Made by a program: the position numbers and the translations under genes
In this document: positions 55,506 to 63,411 of the stretch, in pieces
Layout of the letters: every line of letters starts with the position of its first letter
Position numbering within the stretch: the stretch's first letter is position 1
Notes under the pieces: model-generated
What the model was told of the DNA's origin: nothing
What the model saw: the letters and a program-made list of their open reading frames with translations, nothing else
Databases searched by the model: none
Assembly (NCBI GenBank): GCA_003521145.1
Contig: DOTL01000011.1
Span: 1-64,000, forward strand
Source of the DNA: Streptococcus sp.
GTDB lineage: Bacteria > Bacillota > Bacilli > Lactobacillales > Streptococcaceae
DNA: 64,000 nucleotides
Reading direction: 5' to 3'

Positions 55506-57659
55506 TTACTTGCTAAATAGATGATGGTAGAAACCTTGTTTGGTCATCAATTCGTGATGTGAACCAGTCTCAATGACCTTCCCTTGGTCAAGAACGATAA
55601 CTTGGTTGGTTCGCTCAGAAATACTGAGGCGGTGTGCGACAAAGATAATGGTCTTGTCTGCCATGGCCATTAAATTATCAATGACCTTTTTCTCCGTTAG
55701 CACATCAAGGCCGCTAGTGGCTTCATCAAGAATAAGAACAGGGGCTTTAGTCAGTAGAGCCCTAGCCAAAGCAATCCGTTGCTTTTGACCACCCGATAAG
55801 CCAGCTCCGTCAGACAATTCTGTTTGATAGCCCATAGGCATCTGCTCGATATCTTGTCGAATTTCAGCGATCTCACAAGCTCTGATAATATCTTCCTGAC
55901 TAATCAGTTGATTAGCCCCTAAAGTCAAGTTTTCTAAGATTGAACCACTGAAGATATAAGCTTGTTGTGGGAGGTAGTTAATGTGTTGCCGAAGCGTCTT
56001 TTTATCAATTAGTTTAAGGTCATTGTTGTTGATGGTGATTCGACCCTTGTAAGGCTCAAAGAAATTGACAATCATCTTGGCCAAGGTTGTCTTTCCTGAG
56101 CCGCTAATTCCCACTAGACTGACCTTATCGCCTTGTTTGATGGTCAGATTGATATCCGATAGGGTGTCACGTCCGAAACCGTACTTATAGGAAAGGTCTT
56201 CAAAGCGAATATCGCCAGTCAGGAACTGTGAATCTGTTAAGGTCTGACTGTTACTGAATTCAGATTCAACCAGGTAGACTTCATTCAGGCGATTGTTAGC
56301 CACCTTGGCAGACTGGAGCTTGGTTTGGAGGTTTATAATATTTTCTAAAGGATTGGTAAAATAAGATAGAAGGGTGTTGAAGGTGATCAGTTGTCCAACT
56401 GAAATGTGTCCGTTCATGACTAGTTGAGCCCCAAACCACAAGATGACGATATTTAGAATGAGCTGAGCTCCCTGTTTAAGGGTAGTTTGCAGGATAGAGT
56501 ATTTACTGAGTTTGAAGGATTTGTCCAGGTAATCTACGAACTCGCTATCAATCTTCTGGTAGCGGCTTTCTTCGCTGGTCAAGGATTTGATGGTTTCAAT
56601 GCCGTTGATGTCTTCGATAATGGCAGAGCTGACCATGGAATTGCTCTGCATAACATCGTTATTCATCTTCTCAAACGGCTTCATAAAAGCAAAAATAATG
56701 ATGATGTAAATGGGAACTGAAATTAAGGAGAGCAGGAAGAGGTTGGTGTTTTGTACCAAAAGCACACCACCGACGATGGTCAAAATAGAGACATCAAGGA
56801 AGAGTGACAAAATGGTCGATGCCAGGGCATCAATGATTGAATTGGCATCTGTAAAGCGAGAGATAACCTCACCAGTCCGCCGCGTCGCAAAGAAGGACAT
56901 GGGCAGTTCAAAGATATGACGGATATAGGAAAGAATCACATCAATACTTAGCCGCTGGCTGAGCACAGTCAAAAGGTAATCTCGTGAGAAACTCATCATC
57001 TGCTGGAGGATGTAGGTGATAATCAAGCCGATGGAGATAATCCCCAAGGTTGACTTCATTTGATTAGGAATGTATTCATCCAAAATCCCTTGCAGGTAGT
57101 AAGAACCACCAATATTGATAAGCGTCACCAAAAGGCTAGCCAAGACGATATAAAAGATAAGCGCACGTTGCCTGAAAATCAGAGGGAGAAAACTCATCAG
57201 GCCGTTCTTTTTATCCTTATGAGGTTTGTAGCTAGGCCCTGGAGCTAGAAAAATGGCTACACCAGTCCATTCAGAAGAAAATCGCTCCTTGGACATCTTT
57301 GTCACCTTGACTGTAGGGTCAGGATCACCAATGATAAGATGATCTTTTTTGGTTTGATACACTACATAGTAGTGTTGGAGCTTTCCTTCTTTATTGACGT
57401 GAACGATGAAAGGGTAAGGGACATCATTCATATCAAAAAGGCTCATATCAGCTTGGATGGCTCTTGTCTCAAAGCCTATTTCTTGGGCAGCTTTAACGAT
57501 ACCAAGTGCGGTTGTTCCTTCCTTGTTAGTTTTGGCTAATTCTCTCAAATGAGCTAGAGAATAGTCAGAACCGTAAAACTTGGCAATAGAAGCTAAAGCA
57601 GCTACACCACAGTCTCTGGCATCAATTTGAGGAACAAAGGTTCGTTTATAAGAGGTCAT
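55506..57659 (-). CDS. blpA: BlpA peptide-cleaving ABC transporter
   Basis: 717 residues. The C39 peptidase has its Cys in QIDARDCGVAALASIAKFYG (Cys 17), the His in LQHYYVVY near 97, and DPDP near 113. Six membrane segments lie at about 160-450. The NBD follows with LVGISGSGKTTLAKM near 518, LSGGQKQRIALARALL and Walker B PVLILDEATSG near 640. It cleaves after GG and exports BlpC and bacteriocins. All catalytic parts are present, so secretion looks functional. Confidence 0.93.
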   Translation of the reverse strand: MTSYKRTFVPQIDARDCGVAALASIAKFYGSDYSLAHLRELAKTNKEGTTALGIVKAAQEIGFETRAIQADMSLFDMNDVPYPFIVHVNKEGKLQHYYVVYQTKKDHLIIGDPDPTVKVTKMSKERFSSEWTGVAIFLAPGPSYKPHKDKKNGLMSFLPLIFRQRALIFYIVLASLLVTLINIGGSYYLQGILDEYIPNQMKSTLGIISIGLIITYILQQMMSFSRDYLLTVLSQRLSIDVILSYIRHIFELPMSFFATRRTGEVISRFTDANSIIDALASTILSLFLDVSILTIVGGVLLVQNTNLFLLSLISVPIYIIIIFAFMKPFEKMNNDVMQSNSMVSSAIIEDINGIETIKSLTSEESRYQKIDSEFVDYLDKSFKLSKYSILQTTLKQGAQLILNIVILWFGAQLVMNGHISVGQLITFNTLLSYFTNPLENIINLQTKLQSAKVANNRLNEVYLVESEFSNSQTLTDSQFLTGDIRFEDLSYKYGFGRDTLSDINLTIKQGDKVSLVGISGSGKTTLAKMIVNFFEPYKGRITINNNDLKLIDKKTLRQHINYLPQQAYIFSGSILENLTLGANQLISQEDIIRACEIAEIRQDIEQMPMGYQTELSDGAGLSGGQKQRIALARALLTKAPVLILDEATSGLDVLTEKKVIDNLMAMADKTIIFVAHRLSISERTNQVIVLDQGKVIETGSHHELMTKQGFYHHLFSK

Positions 57660-57691
57660 TTGTCAAATCCTTTCTTGTTAGTGACAAGACT

Positions 57692-57758
57692 ATTATGACA
57701 AAAATTTAAAGAAAAAAACGTCTCAATCTTAAATGGTCATCGAAACGTCCTGAATGGC
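57692..57758 (-). promoter_or_regulatory. blpAB promoter with BlpR box
   Basis: GCCATTCAGG (57758-57749) and ACCATTTAAG (57737-57728) on the minus strand, 21 bp apart, then CATAAT (57697-57692) 30 bases later. Confidence 0.82.
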
Positions 57759-57792
57759 AAAGCACAGAAAAATCTTGGAGTTAAAAAGAACT

Positions 57793-57823
57793 CCTGAATG
57801 GTTCTATTATCGTCTTAAACGGT
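57793..57823 (-). promoter_or_regulatory. Second minus-strand BlpR box
   Basis: ACCGTTTAAG (57823-57814) and ACCATTCAGG (57802-57793) are spaced 21 bp like the others and lie eight bases from the plus box at 57832. No -10 is seen 30 bases on, so it is an auxiliary site or the relic of a divergent promoter. Confidence 0.6.
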
Positions 57824-57831
57824 AAAATTTT

Positions 57832-57898
57832 ACTGTTTAGGACGTTTCGATGACTGTTCAGGAAATGGGAGAAATATTTTTTGAGGAAATGCTATACT
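57832..57898 (+). promoter_or_regulatory. Module I promoter with BlpR box
   Basis: ACTGTTTAGG (57832) and ACTGTTCAGG (57853), then TATACT at 57893-57898 after 30 bases. It drives the first bacteriocin pair. Confidence 0.85.
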
Positions 57899-57955
57899 AG
57901 ACTTGTCAAGGTTGCAACTGGAAAAATAAAAATATTATATAAGGAGGTATTCGTT

Positions 57956-58210
57956 ATGAATACAAAATCAATGGAACAATTTAAACAAATGGACGTAGAA
58001 ATGCTTGCGAGTGTTGATGGTGGAAAAAATAATTGGCAAAATAATGTGTTAGAAGGTGTTGGTGCGGCTACTGCTGGGTGGGGGCTAGGGACTACTGTCT
58101 GTACTGTTACTGGTGTAGGGGCACCGCTAGCACCAGCCTGTGGCTATATAGGAGCTAAATTTGGTGTGGCTCTATGGGCAGGTGTAACTGGTGCAACTGC
58201 TGGATTTTAA
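57956..58210 (+). CDS. Module I bacteriocin peptide A
   Basis: 84 residues from ATG 57956 behind AAGGAGG. The leader of 23 residues ends MLASVDGG. The mature part of 61 residues has many Gly/Ala, GxxxG-like steps and two Cys (TTVCTVTG, APACGYIG) that may form a disulfide. It is typical of class IIb peptides, which act in pairs to make pores. It is followed after 14 bases by peptide B. I cannot name the family member. Confidence 0.85.
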   Translation: MNTKSMEQFKQMDVEMLASVDGGKNNWQNNVLEGVGAATAGWGLGTTVCTVTGVGAPLAPACGYIGAKFGVALWAGVTGATAGF

Positions 58211-58224
58211 AGGAGAATGAAGTT

Positions 58225-58428
58225 ATGTCAAATTATAAAATACTTGATGAAGGTATCCTTCAAAAAATCGAAGGTGGGAACCCTGCAGGCGCTGCCGTAG
58301 TTGCTGGAATGGGATGTGCAGCAACTGGGATTAAATATGGTTCCAAATTGGGAGTTTGGGGCGCTGCTATCGGAGGTGTCGGAGGTGCAGTAGTATGCGG
58401 CTATTTAGCCTATACTGCTGTTGGATAA
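58225..58428 (+). CDS. Module I bacteriocin peptide B
   Basis: 67 residues from ATG 58225 behind AAAGGAGAATG. The leader of 18 residues ends QKIEGG. The mature part (49 residues) has two Cys and a GxxxG-rich helix (WGAAIGGVGGAVV). It is the partner of peptide A. The following gene starts two bases after its stop. Confidence 0.85.
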   Translation: MSNYKILDEGILQKIEGGNPAGAAVVAGMGCAATGIKYGSKLGVWGAAIGGVGGAVVCGYLAYTAVG

Positions 58429-58430
58429 CC

Positions 58431-58649
58431 ATGAAGTTACTATTTTTTATGACAGTCATTTTTGTACAATTGTACAGTGTATATACAGATTGGAAAAGTA
58501 AACACCTAATAGAAAAATCGATAGACTTGTCAGTTATCAACGTGTTTATCATTTTATTTCTTATTTATAAAAAGTTAGTATTTATCTGGATAGTATATTT
58601 ACTTATTGTTATTAATTTCTTTTTAAGAATAAATGAAAAAAGGAATTGA
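58431..58649 (+). CDS. Module I immunity protein candidate
   Basis: 72 residues from ATG 58431, two bases after peptide B and without its own ribosome-binding site. Three hydrophobic stretches (about 1-14, 35-48 and 50-65) and a basic end mark a small membrane protein. Immunity is inferred from position after a two-peptide bacteriocin. Confidence 0.7.
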   Translation: MKLLFFMTVIFVQLYSVYTDWKSKHLIEKSIDLSVINVFIILFLIYKKLVFIWIVYLLIVINFFLRINEKRN

Positions 58650-58900
58650 TATCCTAGCTTTATAGCAAATAACTGGTAGCGGTAGTCTAATCAATGTCAT
58701 CAAGGGGAATGGGTTAATTTTGATCTCCAACCAGTCCCAGTCTAGCCGCTGAGTGTCATCCTATAACAATTCTCAAAAAGGAATATAGATTGTATCGGAT
58801 GACAAATTCATTGTATATGGACTTTCTTTAGGGCACCTCTAACAACTTCTCCCTTAAGAGAATTTAGTTAAAAAATGATGTTGCTCTAGGGGTTCCTTCA
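58650..58900. other. Non-coding stretch after module I
   Basis: No open frame with a ribosome-binding site is seen. The sequence holds ATTGTATCGGATGACAAA, echoes of which appear near 61803 and 62900, so it is probably the worn remains of other bacteriocin module ends. Confidence 0.4.
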
Positions 58901-59230
58901 TATTTGGGTGATTACTCAGCTTTACCCCTTTTTTGGACGCACTACGCCCTAGAGTTTAAAGATAGCCGTTTAATTTGTTCAAAACGGCAGATGTTATATA
59001 GCAAATTAGTTAAGGTCACATTTGTTCTAGCTCCTGCTAACCCAATGCCTTTAAAATTACTTCCTTTCAAGTTATTTTCAATAAAACCAAAAACATATTC
59101 AATACGATAACGAACCTTTGCCATATGTTAATTAATGTTTCTCTCTGTCAATGGTTTATTACGAAAGGCGTGACGAATCGTATGGTGAGATCATCCTTCA
59201 GGTACGCTCTTTCCTAGATAATAAGTTACG
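58900..59230 (-). pseudogene. Remnant of an IS5-family transposase
   Basis: The minus strand reads AFRNKPLTERNIN, a stop, then MAKVRYRIEYVFGFIENNL and IGLAGARTNVTLTNLLYNI, the typical C-terminal end of IS5-group DDE transposases. The N-terminal part, including the first catalytic residues, is gone and an in-frame stop is present. It is an old fragment. Confidence 0.75.
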
Positions 59231-59291
59231 AAATAAGGATGTCTAAAATGATCTAAAATTACAAATGCGATTGCAGCGAAAAAAGATGGAA

Positions 59292-59322
59292 AGAGCAGTA
59301 GTAGAATGAACTGCTCTTTTTT
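59292..59322 (+). terminator. Terminator hairpin before the IS3 element
   Basis: AGAGCAGT and ACTGCTCT pair around ten bases, followed by T6. Confidence 0.75.
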
Positions 59323-59393
59323 GTGTCTATGATAAACTGAAAAGGTAACACTTTTCTGTACAATTTTTATAAAGTGTTTTTTGTTAAGCGGTC

Positions 59394-60209
59394 ACTCGCT
59401 TAGCGATGGGTGTTTGATAATTGAGACTACCGTGAATGCGATGATGATTCCACCAGTGGACATAGTTCTTGGTTTTAAGGGTTAGTTCTTTAAGTGAATG
59501 AAAGGTTTCTTGATGAATAAACTCCAGTTTGAAGGAACGGTAGGTACTCTCAGCTACTGCATTGTCATAAGGACAGCCAGCTTGACTTAGCGAACGGGTG
59601 ATACCAAAGGCTTCTAAGACCTCATCAATTAATTGATTGTCAAACTCCTTGCCACGGTCAGAATGGAAAAGATTGACTTGGTTAAAGCATAAGGGATACT
59701 CTGAATGGCTTGTTTGACGAGCTCTGCAGTCTTCTGCCAGCCAACAGATACGCCAATAATTTCACGATTAAAGAGGTCAATAATCAAGCAAACATAAGCC
59801 CAACGCTGACCAACACGGACATAGGTCAAATCTGTCACAATCACTTCCAGTGGTTTTTCTTGGTGGAACTGTCTGTCTAAGAGATTTGGAATAGGGGCTT
59901 CGTTTTTCCCTTTAGCATATGGCTTGAAGCTAGCCTGCTGGTAAACAGATACGAGATTTAACCGCTTCATGATTCGACGAATGCGGCGACGAGATAAGAT
60001 AATCCCATCTGTAGCCAGACATTGCTTGATCTTTCTGGCACCGTATCTCGATTGGCTCTCGAGAAAAATTTGTTTCACCTTTTCTTCAAGATCAGCTTCA
60101 GATACTGGTTCTGAGGTTTTATAGTAGTAGCTAGAGCGCGGGAGATTCAACCAACGACACATGGCTGAAATGCTGTATTTATCCTTGTTAGCAGCGATTA
60201 GTTCCCTTT
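59394..60209 (-). pseudogene. IS3 orfB transposase, frameshifted
   Basis: The DDE integrase frame starts at about LIAANKDKYSISAMCRWLNL, normally joined to orfA by -1 frameshifting at A5G. It has VIVTDLTYVRVGQRWAYVCL (first Asp), then a one-base deletion in TTTAACC near 59690 shifts the frame; HSDRGKEFDN and the final Glu in DNAVAESTYRSFK are in another frame, ending at 59394. The element probably cannot move by itself. Confidence 0.85.
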
Positions 60210-60488
60210 TTGTGCCATAATCACCGCCGCTTGCTTTAGGATGTCTATCTGCATTTCAAGTTCTTTGTTTAGCTTTCTAAGAGCTTTCAGCTCCCGCTGT
60301 TCATCGGTAATATTATCAATTGATTTGAAGGAGCCCATTGTTTTAGCTTGTCTCACCCACTTATCAAAGGTAGAAGGGGTTAAATCATATTCTTTGATCA
60401 GCGCACTTCGTTTCATACTTGCAGTGTGAAGGTCAACGATTTGTTGTTTAAAGCCATCTGTAAAATGACGGTGTATTTTTCTAGACAT
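60198..60488 (-). CDS. IS3 orfA
   Basis: 96 residues from ATG 60488 (AGGAG precedes) with a helix-turn-helix of the transposase-8 type (TDGFKQQIVDLHTASMKRSA, STFDKWVRQ) and a C-terminal leucine zipper (LRKLNKELEMQIDILKQAAV). It binds the element ends. Confidence 0.85.
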   Translation of the reverse strand: MSRKIHRHFTDGFKQQIVDLHTASMKRSALIKEYDLTPSTFDKWVRQAKTMGSFKSIDNITDEQRELKALRKLNKELEMQIDILKQAAVIMAQKGN

Positions 60489-60559
60489 ATTGTTTCTCCT
60501 GTTTTCTTTAGTGTAGAACACTTTATAAATTCTGTCTAGTTTAGTGTAACCGATTCAAA

Positions 60560-60930
60560 GTCTGAATCAAGAGAGCGAAGTGGATTTGAGCTATTTCGGA
60601 TAAAGTCATGACGGAATTTTGGGCGTTAGCAAGGACTGGATCTGTTGAAGGTGCGAGACATGGAGCAGCATCAGGTTTAAGTGTGTGGTTCCTGGTGTGG
60701 AATTGTTGGATCGGGTTTAGGGGGAATTACCCTATAAAAGATTTAGTAAGAAAAGTAATCATGAAGTTTTTCTGAAAACACAAATTTATATTATTGTTAT
60801 ATTTTTAGTGTAAAGATTTTTCTAGTTATTTTTTTCCCAATACAACAATAATTGATCTATTACTATTCGGTATATTTTTAATGCTTATTTTATGTGCGAA
60901 GAAGATAGATAATTTCTTTCAATCCAAAAT
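60560..60930 (+). pseudogene. Decayed bacteriocin and immunity genes
   Basis: No frame is intact. Around 60635-60720 the translation GSVEGARHGAASGLSVW resembles the Gly/Ala core of a class IIb peptide, then the frame is lost. ATGAAGTTTTTC at 60760 begins a small hydrophobic frame (KTQIYIIVIFLV in the next frame) that looks like an immunity gene. The stretch is followed by the module II promoter. Confidence 0.5.
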
Positions 60931-60950
60931 AAAGAAAAAAGCGTCCAAAT

Positions 60951-60980
60951 CTTAAATGGTCATGGAAACGTCCAGGATGG
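60951..60980 (-). promoter_or_regulatory. Orphan BlpR box
   Basis: CTTAAATGGT and CCAGGATGG, 21 bp apart, are a worn copy of the blpA promoter box (57728-57758). There is no -10 and no gene downstream on the minus strand. It shows that the whole promoter segment was duplicated. Confidence 0.6.
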
Positions 60981-61054
60981 AAAAAAAGAGATATTGACTC
61001 AAACTAAAAATAATTCTCGAATGGTCATTACATCATCTTCAACGACAAAATTTT

Positions 61055-61121
61055 GCCATTTAGGAAAGTTAAATGACTGTTCAGGAAATGGGGGAACTAT
61101 TTTTTGAGGAAGTGCTATGCT
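61055..61121 (+). promoter_or_regulatory. Module II promoter with BlpR box
   Basis: GCCATTTAGG (61055) and ACTGTTCAGG (61076), then TATGCT at 61116 after 30 bases. Compared with module I the -10 has one change (A to G). Confidence 0.8.
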
Positions 61122-61193
61122 AGACTTGTCGAGGTTGCAACTGGACAAATAAAAATATTATATAAGGAGGTATTCGTTAGGAATACAAAATCA

Positions 61194-61397
61194 ATGGAAC
61201 AATTTGTTACTTTAAATCCAACTGAGCTTGCTAGTGTTGAAGGTGGATATACCGCCGGGAAATGTCTAGCAGATATTGGCTGGGGAATGGCTGAAGGAGC
61301 AATTGGAGGAGCCCTAGCTGGAGGGCCTATAGGAGCAGGAATCGGAATCGGGCTAGGACAAATAGGTGGCAGTATTTACTTATTGGAAATATATTAG
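61194..61397 (+). CDS. Module II bacteriocin peptide A, start codon lost
   Basis: The peptide reads MEQFVTLNPTELASVEGG then a 49-residue mature part rich in Gly/Ala (GAIGGALAGGPIGAGIGIG). In module I translation begins ATGAATACAAAATCAATG; here the first codon is AGG (61179-61181), so only ATG 61194 remains, 23 bases from AAGGAGG. The full frame is kept, but yield should be poor. The 17-residue leader from the second ATG would still suit cleavage. Confidence 0.7.
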   Translation: MEQFVTLNPTELASVEGGYTAGKCLADIGWGMAEGAIGGALAGGPIGAGIGIGLGQIGGSIYLLEIY

Positions 61398-61409
61398 GGG
61401 GAAAATAGT

Positions 61410-61601
61410 ATGAATATGCAAAAAAATTTACCAGACGAAACTTTAGAACTTATCTATGGTGGTGGAAGAGTAAACTGGGTCGTTGCTGGGGCACAGTGTA
61501 TTGGCGCAGGGGTAATTGGACTAGTTGGTGGACCATGGACTGCTTTAGGAGCTTGTGTCGTTAATGGCGGAAAATCAATAACAGGAGATCTGTTAAAATA
61601 A
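61410..61601 (+). CDS. Module II bacteriocin peptide B
   Basis: 63 residues behind AGGGGGAAAA. The leader (18 residues) ends ELIYGG. The mature part of 45 residues (GRVNWVVAGAQCIGAGVIGL, two Cys) resembles ThmB of module IV (QINWGSVVGHCIGGAIIGG) in layout. It looks intact. The next start overlaps its stop (TAATG). Confidence 0.8.
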   Translation: MNMQKNLPDETLELIYGGGRVNWVVAGAQCIGAGVIGLVGGPWTALGACVVNGGKSITGDLLK

Positions 61602-61801
61602 TGCTTAAGGATATTTCAGTAATCATTTTTAGTGATTTCTTTCCATATTTTCTAATACTGTGCATTATCCATTTTATTGGTAATTCTAAAGAAGATGTGG
61701 GATTAAAAAAAGTTAAATCAATAATCGGAGTAATTGTAATACTAAATTTTATCCGAGACATGATACAATACTTTTTTAATTACTATGACTCAGCTCAGTA
61801 G
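61601..61801 (+). CDS. Module II immunity protein candidate
   Basis: 66 residues, coupled to peptide B by TAATG. Two hydrophobic helices (VIIFSDFFPYFLILCIIHFI and IIGVIVILNFI) flank a charged loop. Immunity function is inferred from position and topology. Confidence 0.65.
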   Translation: MLKDISVIIFSDFFPYFLILCIIHFIGNSKEDVGLKKVKSIIGVIVILNFIRDMIQYFFNYYDSAQ

Positions 61802-61956
61802 TATCGGATGTTTTAGATTCAATAGTTATTTAAGCAGAAGAAGACATAGCTAATATGATAGGTGTGCAATCATTGATTTTTGAGGTAGAGTAGCCATCTT
61901 CTGTTAAAAGGCACAATGGTCTATGTCAATGGAACTATTGAAATATGGTAATTATT

Positions 61957-62095
61957 ATGGATAAGAAAAAAGGTAGTTTCAACTGCTATAATTACAGGAA
62001 TTCTTATAGTTTCAGTATCTAATTTTTTAGAGAGTTGCCCCAGCACTTTTCACTTTGAATATTATTGGATTTTTCTGTTTCTTATCATAATATAA
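61957..62095 (+). pseudogene. Small immunity-like gene with homopolymer frameshift
   Basis: ATGGATAAGAAAAAAGG starts a frame that stops after 21 codons, while the next frame reads VVSTAIITGILIVSVSN then NFLESCPSTFHFEYYWIFLF. One base in the A6 run joins them into a 45-residue membrane protein. It is either dead or a sequencing slip. Confidence 0.5.
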
Positions 62096-62182
62096 AAGGA
62101 TCATTTTTGAGAAGTGATTTTATCCACACACCAGCTCCGGCTGATGTTTTTATCTTGAGTGGTTGAAAATCTATGGAAAAAT

Positions 62183-62249
62183 TCATTTCATGATGAAAAA
62201 TAGACATTTCAAGATTTTTAGAAAAAATATGACACTAGAGTGTTATATT
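62183..62249 (+). promoter_or_regulatory. Degenerate module III promoter
   Basis: TCATTTCATG (62183) and ACATTTCAAG (62204) stand exactly where a BlpR box should be (21 bp apart, 30 bases before TATATT at 62244), but both repeats are weak. Confidence 0.6.
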
Positions 62250-62281
62250 AGATTTATCAAAATTTCAACGAGACAAAAACA

Positions 62282-62473
62282 ATGGAACAATTCAACGTGC
62301 TTAATACTGATTCTCTTGCTACTGTTGAAGGTGGAGTTTCAACGCGTTGTGTTGCTACAATAGCTGGAGGAGCATTTTGGGGTGGTAGTAGAGGACTAGC
62401 AGGAGGTCTATTGGCCGGTGCTATTGGTACAGCAGTCGGGGCAGCGGCTGGTGCAATTATTGCCTGTAGATAA
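62282..62473 (+). CDS. Module III bacteriocin peptide A, no ribosome-binding site
   Basis: 63 residues from ATG 62282 (MEQFNVLNTDSLATVEGG leader, then a 45-residue mature part with GAFWGGSRGLAGGLLAG). Aligned with module I, about 36 bases carrying AAGGAGG and the usual ATG are deleted between GACAAA and AATGGAAC. Translation is therefore doubtful although the coding frame is whole. Confidence 0.65.
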   Translation: MEQFNVLNTDSLATVEGGVSTRCVATIAGGAFWGGSRGLAGGLLAGAIGTAVGAAAGAIIACR

Positions 62474-62513
62474 ACATTAATATTGCTGACTAAAAGAGAG
62501 GAATTAATTAAAA

Positions 62514-62702
62514 ATGTATTATACATTAAAAGAGGTAGAACTAGTAAATATTTCTGCAGGAGCTTCAAAAAATAATTGTGTTTGGGGAGTTATGGCAGCA
62601 GCGGGAGGAGGATTTCTCGCAGGGGCAGCACTTACTGGCCCCTTAGGTGTATTTGGCGGGGCAATGGCTGGAGTAGGTGCTGCAGTTGCTTTATGCAAAT
62701 AG
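62514..62702 (+). CDS. Module III bacteriocin peptide B with unusual leader end
   Basis: 62 residues behind AGAGAGG. The leader MYYTLKEVELVNISAG ends in AG-A instead of GG, then ASKNNCVWGVMAAAGGGFLA follows with two Cys. Peptidases of the C39 type sometimes accept GA or AG, but this is uncommon in the locus. The frame is intact. Confidence 0.7.
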   Translation: MYYTLKEVELVNISAGASKNNCVWGVMAAAGGGFLAGAALTGPLGVFGGAMAGVGAAVALCK

Positions 62703-62712
62703 GTTCATAAAA

Positions 62713-62877
62713 GTGAGAAAGTTTAATTTAGCTGCTTTTATAATGGCATTTGGCTTTTTGATAGTAATTATTTTTCCAATTTTTCCAAAAACATTCAAAG
62801 ACTACGTCTTGTTATTAGGATCGTTACTAACTTTTTGTTTGATACTTCTTATTCCGTATAGAAAAAACAAAAGATAG
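62713..62877 (+). CDS. Module III immunity protein candidate
   Basis: 54 residues from GTG 62713 (or 66 from GTG 62677, overlapping peptide B). Two hydrophobic helices (FIMAFGFLIVIIFPIF and YVLLLGSLLTFCLILLI) and a basic end. Role inferred from position. Confidence 0.6.
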   Translation: MRKFNLAAFIMAFGFLIVIIFPIFPKTFKDYVLLLGSLLTFCLILLIPYRKNKR

Positions 62878-63021
62878 CATTTAAGAGATATATCAAAAGT
62901 CGGATGACAATTGTTCATCCTCCACAATCTAATTGTGTAGATTATATCCCAGCCTATCCAAGGAAAGTTTTACCAGCTTGTTAATTTAACTCATAATAAA
63001 TTAAAAAATCTAGAGGAACGG

Positions 63022-63204
63022 GTGCGAATGAAGCGAGTTCTTAAATTGACTCTTTATGGAAGTTTAGAGCTCTATCTGAATGTCTATTTATTGGATAAGT
63101 ATGGCTTAGAAAGTTGGGTATACTGGTTGAGTTTGGTTTTATCATTGTTACTAATGTATTGGCTAGATAAGCTTTTCTGGTCCGATAAAACTTGGTGTTT
63201 CTAA
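63022..63204 (+). CDS. Small membrane protein, possible immunity
   Basis: 60 residues from GTG 63022 or 58 from ATG 63028; AGAGGA suits either. Two hydrophobic stretches (SLELYLNVYLL and YWLSLVLSLLLMYWL). It lies alone between modules III and IV, so it may be an orphan immunity gene. Confidence 0.55.
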   Translation: MRMKRVLKLTLYGSLELYLNVYLLDKYGLESWVYWLSLVLSLLLMYWLDKLFWSDKTWCF

Positions 63205-63287
63205 TATTGTTTGTCGTCACACTAATATAAATTATTGGTGTGACTTTTGATTTGGTTTTTTATATAAATAAGTAACGGTAAAATTTT

Positions 63288-63354
63288 CCCATTTAGGAAA
63301 GTTAAATGACTGTTCAAGAAATGGGGAAATTATTTTTTGAAGTAGTGCTATACT
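63288..63354 (+). promoter_or_regulatory. Module IV (thermophilin 13) promoter with BlpR box
   Basis: CCCATTTAGG (63288) and ACTGTTCAAG (63309), 21 bp apart, then TATACT at 63349 after 30 bases. Confidence 0.82.
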
Positions 63355-63411
63355 AGACTTGTCAAGGTTGCAACCCGACAAAATAAAAATATTAGGTAGG
63401 AGATATTTACA

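Larger units (their letters stand above)
59338..60557 (-). mobile_element. IS3-family insertion sequence (IS150-like), 1220 bp
   Basis: Imperfect terminal inverted repeats start TGAAAAGGTAACACT at 59338 and TGAATCGGTTACACT at 60557 on the opposite strand, both running into TTTATAAAGTGTT. Two frames, orfA and orfB, fill it. No clear target duplication is seen. The element splits a decayed bacteriocin module from the region upstream. Confidence 0.85.

Noticed and set aside
58676..58752. Possible structured RNA with AGCGG/CCGCT arms
   Set aside because: The arms are short, about 70 bases apart, with no promoter or terminator; likely chance in decayed DNA.
62902..62920. GGATGA/TCATCC hairpin after module III
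   Set aside because: Short stem without a T-run; not enough for a terminator call.
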